A stretch of DNA of 64,000 bases from Coralliovum pocilloporae (GTDB lineage Bacteria; Pseudomonadota; Alphaproteobacteria; Rhizobiales; Cohaesibacteraceae), in the NCBI RefSeq assembly GCF_030845175.1, contig NZ_CP132542.1, positions 3,631,501 to 3,695,500 on the forward strand, read 5' to 3'. A program made the translations under genes and the position numbers. This document shows positions 55,146-63,686 of the stretch, piece after piece; position 1 is the stretch's first letter, and each line of letters starts with the position of its first letter. Under the pieces are notes generated by a model. The model worked only from the letters and a program-made list of their open reading frames with translations. It did not search any database and was not told where the DNA came from.

Positions 55146-56021
55146 TCAGGCAACACGAAGAGGGATTGCTCGGCGAACATCGCGGGAGATTTCCTGAGCC
55201 AGTGCCAACACAGCTTCATTACGGGTCTTCGGCAGAATGCGAACAATGTATGAGATTGCCGGGGGCTCGGGAAACAAGTCCTCAATGATCTCAAACTCGG
55301 GTGACAGATGCAGCTTGTTTAACACTGCTACTCCAAGCCCTGACCGCACACATGATAGCATCCCCGATGCACTTGGACATTCCATGACAACGTCAAACCG
55401 GTGCCCGAACCGGCTGCCTTCGCCTTGCGCCCAGTGTTTGTAGATGCAGTTGCTGTCAAAAGCGATGAGCGGGACCGGTCGAACGAGGTTCAGCCGCATG
55501 TCTGGCGCTTTGATCCAGTGCAGGTTGTCTTCAAAAAGTACCAAGTCATTCTTTTGCACATCGCGGGTAAAGACCTGCATCACTGCAATATCAATTTCGC
55601 TTTCTTTCAGCCAACCAGACAACGCCAGACTTTGACTGATACGCGTACGGACCTGGATATCCGGATAGCCGCGTGTGAAGCGGCCCAATATGCGCGCAAT
55701 GTCGCCACCTGTGGTGTCTTCTGTCATGCCAAGCCGGATGGTGCCAGACAAAGGTTTCTTGCCTAGCACAGCTAAGGCTTCGTCATGCAGGTCCATCATG
55801 CGCCCGGCGTAGGTAAGCAAGAGCTCCCCGGCCTCAGTGAACAGAGGTCCGCCTGAACGGCGCGCCAAAAGATCGCAATCCAGCGCCGTCTCCAGCCGCT
55901 TAATCTTATGACTGACAGCAGGTTGAGATAGTGCCAGATGCTCGGCGGCGCGAGTCACCCCGCCGTGAGCAGAGATCGCTAGCAACGCGCGCAGGCCTTC
56001 GATATCCAGTCTTTCTGACAT
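55146..56021 (-). CDS. LysR-family transcriptional regulator
   Basis: 291 residues. HTH LDIEGLRALLAISAHGGVTRAAEHLALSQPAVSHKIKRLE; effector domain with RLGMTEDTTGGDIARILGRFTRGYPDIQVRTRISQS. Family member without a named close relative. Divergent, 94 bp away, from a small membrane protein gene that is its likely target. Confidence 0.9.
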   Translation of the reverse strand: MSERLDIEGLRALLAISAHGGVTRAAEHLALSQPAVSHKIKRLETALDCDLLARRSGGPLFTEAGELLLTYAGRMMDLHDEALAVLGKKPLSGTIRLGMTEDTTGGDIARILGRFTRGYPDIQVRTRISQSLALSGWLKESEIDIAVMQVFTRDVQKNDLVLFEDNLHWIKAPDMRLNLVRPVPLIAFDSNCIYKHWAQGEGSRFGHRFDVVMECPSASGMLSCVRSGLGVAVLNKLHLSPEFEIIEDLFPEPPAISYIVRILPKTRNEAVLALAQEISRDVRRAIPLRVA

Positions 56022-56115
56022 TCTAAATTTCTATTGTTTCATGACAATCATTCATTTGATTGATAGTCTATCTGGAAGGTAGTGTCATGGAAAGACCTAA
56101 AATCGGATCGGACCC

Positions 56116-56349
56116 ATGACGAAAGACTTGAACAAAACTCTTGAATGGGGCGGCGCTACCTTGTCGATTGCCTATTCTCTGCTCATTGCGTCCAACACAG
56201 GCTATGAGGTTTTTTCCTTTGTCTTCTTCCTGCTGGCCGCCTTGCTGCTGTTCACGCTGGCGGTGCGAAAACGCATGTGGGGCTGGACGACAATGCAGGC
56301 ATTCTACATTGCGACAGGTGTCTATGGCATCTACGCTTGGAGTACGTAG
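56116..56349 (+). CDS. Small three-TM membrane protein
   Basis: 77 residues with three hydrophobic stretches (GATLSIAYSLLIASN; EVFSFVFFLLAALLLFTLAV; TTMQAFYIATGVYGIYAW) separated by KxRMWGW-type basic turn. It looks like a half-size PnuC/YgjV-like protein. Function unknown; the divergent LysR gene suggests regulated expression. Confidence 0.7.
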   Translation: MTKDLNKTLEWGGATLSIAYSLLIASNTGYEVFSFVFFLLAALLLFTLAVRKRMWGWTTMQAFYIATGVYGIYAWST

Positions 56350-56447
56350 AAGAAGACTTAATATCGGTCGTTAAAAATGGATATCTGAATAGCCGCCTCG
56401 CCCACCTAACCGCTCTTGATGGAGCAGATTCCGAACCCCTCCCCGCC

Positions 56448-57239
56448 TTATCCCGCCGTTCGCCCGTAGAACCCTTTCTGCTCTTCTGCTGAGAACATCA
56501 CACCGGGTGTTTCGTAATAGGAGAAGATTGCGGTGATGCGGTCGCGGGGGCCCTGGACGGGGACGACGCGGTGCGGGGTGTTGACGCCGCGGAAGACGTT
56601 GAGGGCACCGGGTTCGGGCATGATCTGTCTGACGTCCGGGTCTTCCCCTGCGAGAAGCGCGGCGACACCGTCATAATTGGGATTGTCTGCGGTGCGCAGG
56701 TCCTTGCGGTATTCCAGCTGCCCTCCGATTTCAGGGGCCTGTAACAGGATTGTCGTGGTGAACTCTGACCGGTCGAAATGCCAGTTCAGTCCCTCTCCCG
56801 CCCGTGTGGCCTGCACATTCACCCGGGCCATTCTGTCCGCCATCTGATAGAGCTGCGGCTTTCCCATGGTGGCGGCCAGAAAGTCGGCAAAGGGCTGCCA
56901 TTCATAGACTTCGAGAACCGGGTTCCCCTCCAGCTGATCCGCCGTGAGGGTGTGATTGACGGTCTGCGACTGCACCATTGCGGGATGATTGGTCTCAATC
57001 CCCGGCATGTCATCCCTGAAATAGACATTGTGCCAGCGCGCATGCCGGAAGGACACGGTCTCCATGGCCGGCGTTGCCGCATCCGCCGCCTTCTGCGCCA
57101 CACCCTCCTTCAGGAAACCGGGCAGGTTGAACATGCCATGGGTTGCCAGATCAGCGCGGCACCGTTCAACCAGTGCGGCATAGCCGGGGCTGTCAGGACG
57201 ATCCAGCGGATAAGTTTCAAGATCAAGCAGATGGTTCAT
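56448..57239 (-). CDS. HalD/BesD-superfamily Fe(II)/2-oxoglutarate oxygenase
   Basis: 263 residues from ATG 57239, which follows GGGAGG at 7 bp. The core has the iron facial triad His154-x-Asp156 (LNWHFDRSEF) and His223 (NTPHRVVPV), with Arg233 (GPRDRITAIFSYYETPG) for 2-oxoglutarate. Relatives in the HalD/BesD group include amino-acid halogenases in which Asp is replaced by Gly; keeping Asp here indicates hydroxylation rather than halogenation. The substrate is likely a free amino acid; inferred. A LysR gene is divergent at 57330. Confidence 0.85.
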   Translation of the reverse strand: MNHLLDLETYPLDRPDSPGYAALVERCRADLATHGMFNLPGFLKEGVAQKAADAATPAMETVSFRHARWHNVYFRDDMPGIETNHPAMVQSQTVNHTLTADQLEGNPVLEVYEWQPFADFLAATMGKPQLYQMADRMARVNVQATRAGEGLNWHFDRSEFTTTILLQAPEIGGQLEYRKDLRTADNPNYDGVAALLAGEDPDVRQIMPEPGALNVFRGVNTPHRVVPVQGPRDRITAIFSYYETPGVMFSAEEQKGFYGRTAG

Positions 57240-57329
57240 GTGATGTCCTCCCTGCCCGTATTGTTCATTGTTTTCAAGGCGTGACAACCAGATTAATTAT
57301 TGGGTATCATAAGAAAAAGTAGAGGCAAT

Positions 57330-58223
57330 ATGATCAACCTTCCCTCTCTCACCGGCCTGCGTGCATTTGAAGCGGCGGCGCGATGCGGCAGTTTTGTGCT
57401 TGCAGGTCAGGAGCTTGGTGTCAGCTCCGCTGCTGTCAGTCTGCAGATAAAGAATCTGGAAGAGCATCTGGAAAAGAAGCTGTTCGTTCGCAAAGGCAAC
57501 CGGATCTATCTGACAGATGCGGGCGAGATGATGTATCCCAGACTGGCCCGCGCCTTTGGTGAGCTGTCTGATGCGGCCAGACTTGTCCGGAATGAACGGC
57601 ACAGCCGACAGCTGGTCATCAGTGTTCTGCCTGCGCTCGCGGATCTCTGGTTTCTGCCGAGAGCGACGGCTTTTCGCGAGAAAACCGGAATTGCGTTGGA
57701 TATTCGTGTTGAAGATGACCCGGTTGACTTTGAACGTGAGGCCATCGACGTCCGCCTCACATACAGGTCGGCACTTTATGCCGGATATCACCATCAGACA
57801 TTGTTCTCGGATGTGGCTGTCCCGGTCTGCACACCTGCGTTTCGGGATCAGCATGCGGGAGTGGATGGCACGTTGAACACTATTCCGGACGCATACCTGA
57901 TCCACATCAGATGGGGTCCGGGCTATGCCAGTGAACCTCTCTGGCAGGAATGGCGGCGCGTTGCAGGCTGTTCAGAGGCTGATTTGTCCGATGCCGGCCT
58001 GTGTACCAACGATATCTCGCTGGCAATTTCTCTGGCCCGTCGCGGCGCTGGCATTGCGCTTGTGCCCTCTGTCCTCGCACAGCCGGACATCGCCGCCGGA
58101 GCACTCGTCGTGCCGTCGCCGCATCATCTGCCGATGAAAAAAGACTATGTCTGTGTTCTGTCCAACGCCCGGCTCGAGAGCCCGATGGTTCGCTCGTTCC
58201 TGACGGTGCTTGCTTCCGGTTAG
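57330..58223 (+). CDS. LysR-family regulator, GcvA-like
   Basis: 297 residues. HTH LPSLTGLRAFEAAARCGSFVLAGQELGVSSAAVSLQIKNLE and the GcvA-like effector domain (DDPVDFEREAIDVRLTYRS, ARRGAGIALVPSVLAQ). ATG 57330 gives the family start; 57300 is too far upstream. Probably controls the divergent oxygenase gene. Its stop overlaps that of the convergent ABC membrane gene. Confidence 0.9.
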   Translation: MINLPSLTGLRAFEAAARCGSFVLAGQELGVSSAAVSLQIKNLEEHLEKKLFVRKGNRIYLTDAGEMMYPRLARAFGELSDAARLVRNERHSRQLVISVLPALADLWFLPRATAFREKTGIALDIRVEDDPVDFEREAIDVRLTYRSALYAGYHHQTLFSDVAVPVCTPAFRDQHAGVDGTLNTIPDAYLIHIRWGPGYASEPLWQEWRRVAGCSEADLSDAGLCTNDISLAISLARRGAGIALVPSVLAQPDIAAGALVVPSPHHLPMKKDYVCVLSNARLESPMVRSFLTVLASG

Positions 58224-59083
58224 GGCATGTCCGGTCTCTCCCCGTTGATCCGCCCCATGATCTCTGACAGGCGGGACCAGTCCTGCAGGCTGGCGGGGAG
58301 GATGAGGGCGGCTTCTACGAATTCCCATGAGTAGGAGATGATGGCAAAGAGCGTGCCGGTACTGGCTTTGGTGGCGGTGGCCGCGAACCAGAGATTGAAC
58401 AGGATGAAGCCGAGAAGCACCGCAAAGATCAGGCCATAGACCACGGCTTCGGTATCCGACAGTTTGACCTCGATCTGTCTCAGGCGCTGGAAATGCGCGA
58501 GGATGGCCCTTGGGGATTTCCGTTCCAGAATCTGCACCTGCTGCTCGGTCTGCTGGTTATGGGCTCCGTTCAGGCGGAAAAATAGCCGGTGAAACAGACT
58601 GTAGAGCCCGATCATGCCGGCGGTTGCGACGAGCGCCGAAAGCGCCAGCATGGGATCAAACGCGTAGAGGATAACCAGCGATACGACCAGCTGGACGGCT
58701 GAGACCATCAGCGCGGGGACATTCTCCTCGATGAAATCCACCAGCTCCCGCCCCATGCCGAGACGGGCATTGAGCCGGGAGACGGGCATATCGCCTGACC
58801 GCTTTACCAATGCCTGGCCGACCTCCACCCGGATTGTGCCATAGGCGCGGGTGTCATAGATCCGCCGGATCACCGCCACCACGATAAGCCCGGCAAGAAG
58901 TGCTGCAAGCTGAACAAAAGCTGTGGTGTCATCGGACAGGAGCCCGTCAATGGCGAAGCCAATGAACAACGGCACCAGAGCGGTGAGTGCCGTCTCGCAC
59001 AGGGTCAACAGCCAGGTCAGGCTGATCCGTTTCAGGAAGACGGTCAGAAGGCTCTGAATGGTGATGGATCTACCGGTCAGCAT
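58220..59083 (-). CDS. ABC-exporter transmembrane domain protein without ATPase
   Basis: 287 residues from ATG 59083. Six hydrophobic segments in the layout of a type I ABC exporter half (ABC_membrane): the first helix pair with ALVPLFIGFAIDGLL, the coupling-helix region MPVSRLNARLGMGRELVDFIEENVPALM, and VVSLVILYAFDPMLALSALV. There is no Walker or signature motif here and no ATPase gene next to it. It overlaps the end of the RND pump gene by 14 bp and so belongs to the same operon. Function unclear. Confidence 0.8.
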   Translation of the reverse strand: MLTGRSITIQSLLTVFLKRISLTWLLTLCETALTALVPLFIGFAIDGLLSDDTTAFVQLAALLAGLIVVAVIRRIYDTRAYGTIRVEVGQALVKRSGDMPVSRLNARLGMGRELVDFIEENVPALMVSAVQLVVSLVILYAFDPMLALSALVATAGMIGLYSLFHRLFFRLNGAHNQQTEQQVQILERKSPRAILAHFQRLRQIEVKLSDTEAVVYGLIFAVLLGFILFNLWFAATATKASTGTLFAIISYSWEFVEAALILPASLQDWSRLSEIMGRINGERPDMP

Positions 59084-62000
59084 GATGTGTTTCCTGCCGC
59101 CTCTCTGCTGCAAACAGCCCTTTCACATCTTCCGTCATGACAATCAGCACCGGCATCAGAACCAGCATCAGCGCGGTTGAGAATAACTCGCCGAACGCCA
59201 GAGATGCGGCGGCGGGGATGAGATATTGTGCCTGCTCTGAGGTTTCCGTCAGAAGCGGGGTGAGACCGATGACCGTTGTGGCGGTGGTGAGGAAAATCGC
59301 CCGGAACCGGCCTGTGCCTGCTTCTTCTATTGCATCTGCCACGGACAACCCGTCGCCGCGGGCCTGATTGTAGCGGGTCATCATCACCAGACTGTCATTG
59401 ATCACCACACCGGTGAGCGCCAGCATGCCGAAGAACGAGAACAGCGACAGGCTCAGATCCATGATCAGATGGCCGATGGCTGCGCCAATAAACCCGAATG
59501 GCACAATGGCCAGAATAAGCACCGGCTGGAAATAGGATTTCAGCGGAATGGCCATCAGCACATAGATTAGCACAGCGGCCACCAGCAGCGCCTCGACCAT
59601 GCCGCCCCGGATTTCGCCCATTTCCTCAAGTTCTCCGGCCCGCTTGATCTCGACGGTCGGGTATTTGGCCTGAAGTTTCGGGGCAAGTTGCTCGAAGACG
59701 GCCTGTGCCACTTCGTCCGGGATGGCCCGGTTGCGGTCGATACTGGCGGCAATGGTGTTGACCCGCTTGCCATTCTGCCGGTGGATGATGCCCGCCACAT
59801 AGCCGCCATGGATATCAGCGACCGATTGCAGAGGAATCCAGTCCCCGGCCCTGTTTCTGAGGCGCGTCTGCAGCAGGTCGTCAATGGTGTCCCGTGCCTC
59901 GCTGCTGTTCTGGACCAGTACCCGCAGCTCGGTGCCGTCGCGGTTGATTTTCTGCACCTCGGCACCGCCAAAGGCATAGCCGATACGGGCTGCCAGGGTT
60001 GCCGTATCAAACCCCAGAGACCGGGCCTCGGGTTTCAGGCGGATATCAAGCTGCGGTTCGCCGGTTGAGAGTGTTTCGCGCAGGTTTCCAACCCCGTCTA
60101 TGGTCTGAAGAAAAGCCCGCACCTCATCGCTGGCCCGGGCCAGCAGAACCGGGTCTTTGGAGAAAAGACGGATACGGAAGCCGCCCGCCAGTTCTTCTGA
60201 GCCGGTGACATCCAGCTCGGTTGCCCCCTCCACCTGGCCGATGCGGTCCCGCCAGAGTGCCACAACATCGGTCACCGCTACGCCGGGGCGTTCGGCCACT
60301 GGCAGGAGTTCGGCATAGAGCTGGGCCGACTTGGCGCTCTCGATGATGAGGAACTGCGCCCGGATTGGTGGTGTTGACAGGTTGTGCCGGTCTGCAAGCT
60401 CCCGGTTCAGACTGTTGCCGATGGCCTCGAACCGCTCCATATGGCTGCGGGTCAGGGCAAAGGGCGCACGGGCATCCATTTTCAGGTTGATGGTGATGAC
60501 CTGCCCCGGCACTTCGGGGAAGAAGACCGTTTTCACCTTGCCGAGCCCGATCAGCCCGAGCCCCAACGTGCCAGAGGCGATAAACAGGATAAACACCGCA
60601 TAACGCTGGCGGATGGCTGCCCGCAGCAACGGCGCGTAGAGCCTGTCCCGTACCCACAGGAGACCCGTTTGCGCGCCATTCTGGATGCCACCCCAGAGAC
60701 GCGCCAGCGGAAAGCGCGGTCGCGCGTCAAGAGATGTGGCCGCCAGATGGGCCGGCAGAATGAACTTGCTTTCCAGAAGCGAGAAAATCAACGCCAGGAT
60801 CACAATGCCGGAAAACCCCGCCAGCACCTTACCCAGCGGATTATCCAGCAGCAGCATGGGATAGAAGGCGGCAATGGTGGTCAGAACGCCAAAGACGGTG
60901 GCTGTTGCCACTTTGTCGACGCCCCGTTCTGTGCCGAGAAACCGGTCCGGGGTTTTCTGTCGCTCCTCATGGACGCTCTCCCCCACCACGACCGCATCAT
61001 CCACCAGAATGCCAAGAGCGATGATCAGGCCGAATGTGGTGACATCATTGAGCGAGTAATCCACCCATTTTGACCCGGCCACAGCCAGAGCTCCCATCAC
61101 GGAAATAGGGATGCCCATGGCCACCCAGAAAGCCAGGCGCAGATTGAGAAACAGCGCCAGCACCACAAGAACCAGAAACAGGCCCTGGACCCCGTTGGTG
61201 CGCAGCAGGCTGAGCCGGTCAGAGATGTAGCCGGACGCGTCTCCCCAGATGGTCACATGCACATCGGGAGGCAATTGCGGGCGGAAATGCTCGGCCACCT
61301 CCTCAACCACGCGGGAGATTTTCAGAAGATTTTCCTTCTGTCCGACCAGAACCTCCATCCCTGCCGTGGGCGCGCCGTTGAAACGGAACAGGGTGTCTCC
61401 CTCGCGGAAGGTGTCTTTCACCCGGGCGATATCGCCCAGCGGCACGACGCTGCCATCTTTCCGCTCAAGCACCGGAATGGCCTCATACTGGCTGGCGAAC
61501 CGGGCCTTGTCGTCGGTGCGGAGCGCAATGGTGCCACCACTGGTGCGCAGGCTGCCGGACTGGAAATCAAGCGAGCTCTTGCGGATGAGCGCGACCACAT
61601 CGGAAATGGTCAGGTTGAACCGTTCCAGTGCCTGTGGCTCAACCTCTATCCGCATTTCCCGGTCATGTAGCCCCCAGATCCTGAGGCGCGACAGCTCCGG
61701 CCGGGCCAGAAGAGCCTCGCGAAACCGCTCGGCCAGAATCTGCAGGCTCAGAGGATCAGTCCTGCCATGCAGGTTGACGTAGAGCGCGGGGAAGTCAAAA
61801 CCGCCGGTCTCAATCACCGGTCGCCTGACGCTCTGGGGGAAATCGGCAATGCCATCTATGCGCAGGCGGACCTTGTCGAGCAGGATCTGCAGGTCCTGCC
61901 CCCCGGCCCGGCGGACAATCACCACCGACAGCTCCTCATGAGACCGGGCGGTGATGCTGCGCACACCCTCCAAGCCCTCCAGTGCCTTTTCAATGCGGCG

Positions 62001-62195
62001 ACTGACCAGTTCATCAACCTGGGCCGTGGATGACCCGAGCGCTGTTGTGGTGATGATGACGCTTTCCGGCGGCACACGCGGAAAGCCCTCAATACGGATC
62101 GTCAGCGCGGTCTTGATGCCGAGAAACAGGATCAGCACCATCACAAGATTGGCGGCAACGGGATTGCGGATAAACCAGCCGGTGAGCGCATGCAT
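59070..62195 (-). CDS. RND efflux pump, inner-membrane permease
   Basis: 1041 residues in the usual two-repeat layout of AcrB/MdtBC-like pumps: 12 membrane helices and two large periplasmic loops. The proton-relay aspartate pair is visible in LGILVDDAVVVGESV near residue 400, and the second-half TM segment has GVVINDSLVMMTRYNQA. Exports hydrophobic compounds using proton motive force with the adaptor encoded just upstream (3 bp apart). No outer-membrane TolC gene is in the operon. Confidence 0.95.
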   Translation of the reverse strand: MHALTGWFIRNPVAANLVMVLILFLGIKTALTIRIEGFPRVPPESVIITTTALGSSTAQVDELVSRRIEKALEGLEGVRSITARSHEELSVVIVRRAGGQDLQILLDKVRLRIDGIADFPQSVRRPVIETGGFDFPALYVNLHGRTDPLSLQILAERFREALLARPELSRLRIWGLHDREMRIEVEPQALERFNLTISDVVALIRKSSLDFQSGSLRTSGGTIALRTDDKARFASQYEAIPVLERKDGSVVPLGDIARVKDTFREGDTLFRFNGAPTAGMEVLVGQKENLLKISRVVEEVAEHFRPQLPPDVHVTIWGDASGYISDRLSLLRTNGVQGLFLVLVVLALFLNLRLAFWVAMGIPISVMGALAVAGSKWVDYSLNDVTTFGLIIALGILVDDAVVVGESVHEERQKTPDRFLGTERGVDKVATATVFGVLTTIAAFYPMLLLDNPLGKVLAGFSGIVILALIFSLLESKFILPAHLAATSLDARPRFPLARLWGGIQNGAQTGLLWVRDRLYAPLLRAAIRQRYAVFILFIASGTLGLGLIGLGKVKTVFFPEVPGQVITINLKMDARAPFALTRSHMERFEAIGNSLNRELADRHNLSTPPIRAQFLIIESAKSAQLYAELLPVAERPGVAVTDVVALWRDRIGQVEGATELDVTGSEELAGGFRIRLFSKDPVLLARASDEVRAFLQTIDGVGNLRETLSTGEPQLDIRLKPEARSLGFDTATLAARIGYAFGGAEVQKINRDGTELRVLVQNSSEARDTIDDLLQTRLRNRAGDWIPLQSVADIHGGYVAGIIHRQNGKRVNTIAASIDRNRAIPDEVAQAVFEQLAPKLQAKYPTVEIKRAGELEEMGEIRGGMVEALLVAAVLIYVLMAIPLKSYFQPVLILAIVPFGFIGAAIGHLIMDLSLSLFSFFGMLALTGVVINDSLVMMTRYNQARGDGLSVADAIEEAGTGRFRAIFLTTATTVIGLTPLLTETSEQAQYLIPAAASLAFGELFSTALMLVLMPVLIVMTEDVKGLFAAERRQETHHADR

Positions 62196-62198
62196 GGC

Positions 62199-63473
62199 CT
62201 AACGGGCCTCCCCGTCTGTATCCGTATCCGCCTCGGTGGGCGCAACTTTCTGTCCGGGAAGGAACGAAATCAGAGGCATTGTGGCCACCCGCAGACTGTC
62301 TGTCCCTTCCGGTGCCCTGATGATCAGCCGGTTTTCCCGCCGGGTGAGAATGTCAGGTGTCAGACGCCGGAGCCTGTCTTTATCATCCAGATGCCACAGG
62401 AACCCGTCCTGACTGAGGGCGGAGGCGGGCAGGTCAAGGGCGTGGCTGACAGTGCTGCCTTTCAGGACAACCCGGACAAAATCCCCGCCCAGCACCTTGG
62501 CGGCATCATCTCCCTCAACAACCAGGAACACCTTGTATTGCCGCGTGGTTTCATCGAGAAACCCGCCGCCCTGGCGCACTTTGGCTTGGGCGATGGGGGC
62601 ACCGGACTTGTCGACAATCTCCGCCATCTGCCCCGCAAGCGAGGCTTCAAGCAGGCCCCAGTCCCGCGCGCCGAGCTCAACGGTCAGCTCGAACCGGCTG
62701 TCATCAGCCAGGGTCACCAGAGGATCGCCCACGCTGACGCTCTGGCCCGGACTGACGAACCGTGCGGTCACAAAGCCTGAAAACGGCGCTGTGATAATCG
62801 TATCCGCCAATTGCTGGCGGGCGGCTGCAACCTGGGCCTCGGCTGAAGTGACCGCGCGTCTGGCAATATCAAGCTGTGGCAGTTTCAATGCCAGGTCATT
62901 GGCCGGCTTGGTGCCGGTGCGTTCAAACTCCCGTCGGGCCAGATAGGTGGCATTCCGGGCCTGCAGAAGGGTCAGCTCGGCGGTTGCAAGAGCCTGCTCG
63001 GCTGCGGCCAGGTCCGCCTTGTAGCGGCTGCCCTCAATCACCAGAAGCTCTGTCCCGGCGACCACCCGCTCGCCTGCCAGCGCCGTATCATTCACCCGCA
63101 ACACCCGACCAGAGACCGCAGCCCGCACCTCAGCCATCCAGCGCGGCCGGATTTCAGAGAACGCCGAGACGGTGACTGTTTCAGGCGCAACAGGAACAGA
63201 CGTCACAGAGACCAATGGCAAGGGAGGCGGGGTGTCACGGGTGGTGACATCAACCGTGTCTTCCATCTCGTCGAGGATCACGAGAACCCCGAACAGAACA
63301 GCCATCGCGCCCAGAATCCAGAGCGATCGGGACAGCCAGGATGTCCGGCCATGAGAGTGTCGATTATGAGAGGGCCGATCACGAGAGGTCTCGGTCTCTG
63401 CCCCCTCTCCATTCTCTGCTGCATTTTCTGCCGTATTGTCCGGTCGATCGGCCCCAACCACGTCTCGAGCCAT
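62199..63473 (-). CDS. RND efflux periplasmic adaptor (MFP)
   Basis: 424 residues from ATG 63473; the long frame upstream of it includes the operator and is not used. A polar N-terminus, one membrane anchor (LWILGAMAVLFGVLVIL), a lipoyl-like/barrel-sandwich domain (IRPRWMAEVRAAVSGRV; ADTIITAPFSGFVTARFVSPGQSV) around a coiled-coil hairpin rich in Ala/Leu/Arg. Links the pump to an outer-membrane channel. First gene of the leftward adaptor-pump-ABC operon. Confidence 0.93.
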   Translation of the reverse strand: MARDVVGADRPDNTAENAAENGEGAETETSRDRPSHNRHSHGRTSWLSRSLWILGAMAVLFGVLVILDEMEDTVDVTTRDTPPPLPLVSVTSVPVAPETVTVSAFSEIRPRWMAEVRAAVSGRVLRVNDTALAGERVVAGTELLVIEGSRYKADLAAAEQALATAELTLLQARNATYLARREFERTGTKPANDLALKLPQLDIARRAVTSAEAQVAAARQQLADTIITAPFSGFVTARFVSPGQSVSVGDPLVTLADDSRFELTVELGARDWGLLEASLAGQMAEIVDKSGAPIAQAKVRQGGGFLDETTRQYKVFLVVEGDDAAKVLGGDFVRVVLKGSTVSHALDLPASALSQDGFLWHLDDKDRLRRLTPDILTRRENRLIIRAPEGTDSLRVATMPLISFLPGQKVAPTEADTDTDGEAR

Positions 63474-63492
63474 ATCCTGCCTCACATAAATG

Positions 63493-63510
63493 AATGAACG
63501 TCCGTTCATT
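63493..63510. promoter_or_regulatory. TetR-type operator upstream of the RND operon
   Basis: 18-bp palindrome AATGAACG-TC-CGTTCATT, 19 bp before the adaptor start, with outer ACAT/ATGT arms. The TGAACG-N2-CGTTCA core is typical of AcrR-like TetR repressors. No tetR gene is in the window; the nearest regulator is a LysR gene on the same strand. Confidence 0.75.
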
Positions 63511-63538
63511 ATGTAAGACGCATGCGATACGGTGGCAA
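63508..63538 (-). promoter_or_regulatory. Candidate promoter of the RND operon
   Basis: On the minus strand TTGCCA (63538-63533) and CATAAT (63513-63508) are 19 bp apart. The -10 region overlaps the palindromic operator, so a bound repressor would block polymerase. The spacing is longer than ideal. Confidence 0.4.
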
Positions 63539-63686
63539 GAGCGAATGACGGGAAAACAGACCTCAGGATAACTTTCCAACTCATCGTCAATGAGCTTGCC
63601 CGGCCGACCAGCGCGTGCGCTTTGTCCCTTCTTGCTGAATGAACTGCCAGGCATCGATCAGGAGGCCAGCCAAAACGGGATATGCT

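Noticed and set aside
56448..57239. Amino-acid halogenase
   Set aside because: The iron-binding motif is His-Phe-Asp, not His-x-Gly, so a chloride cannot take the ligand position.
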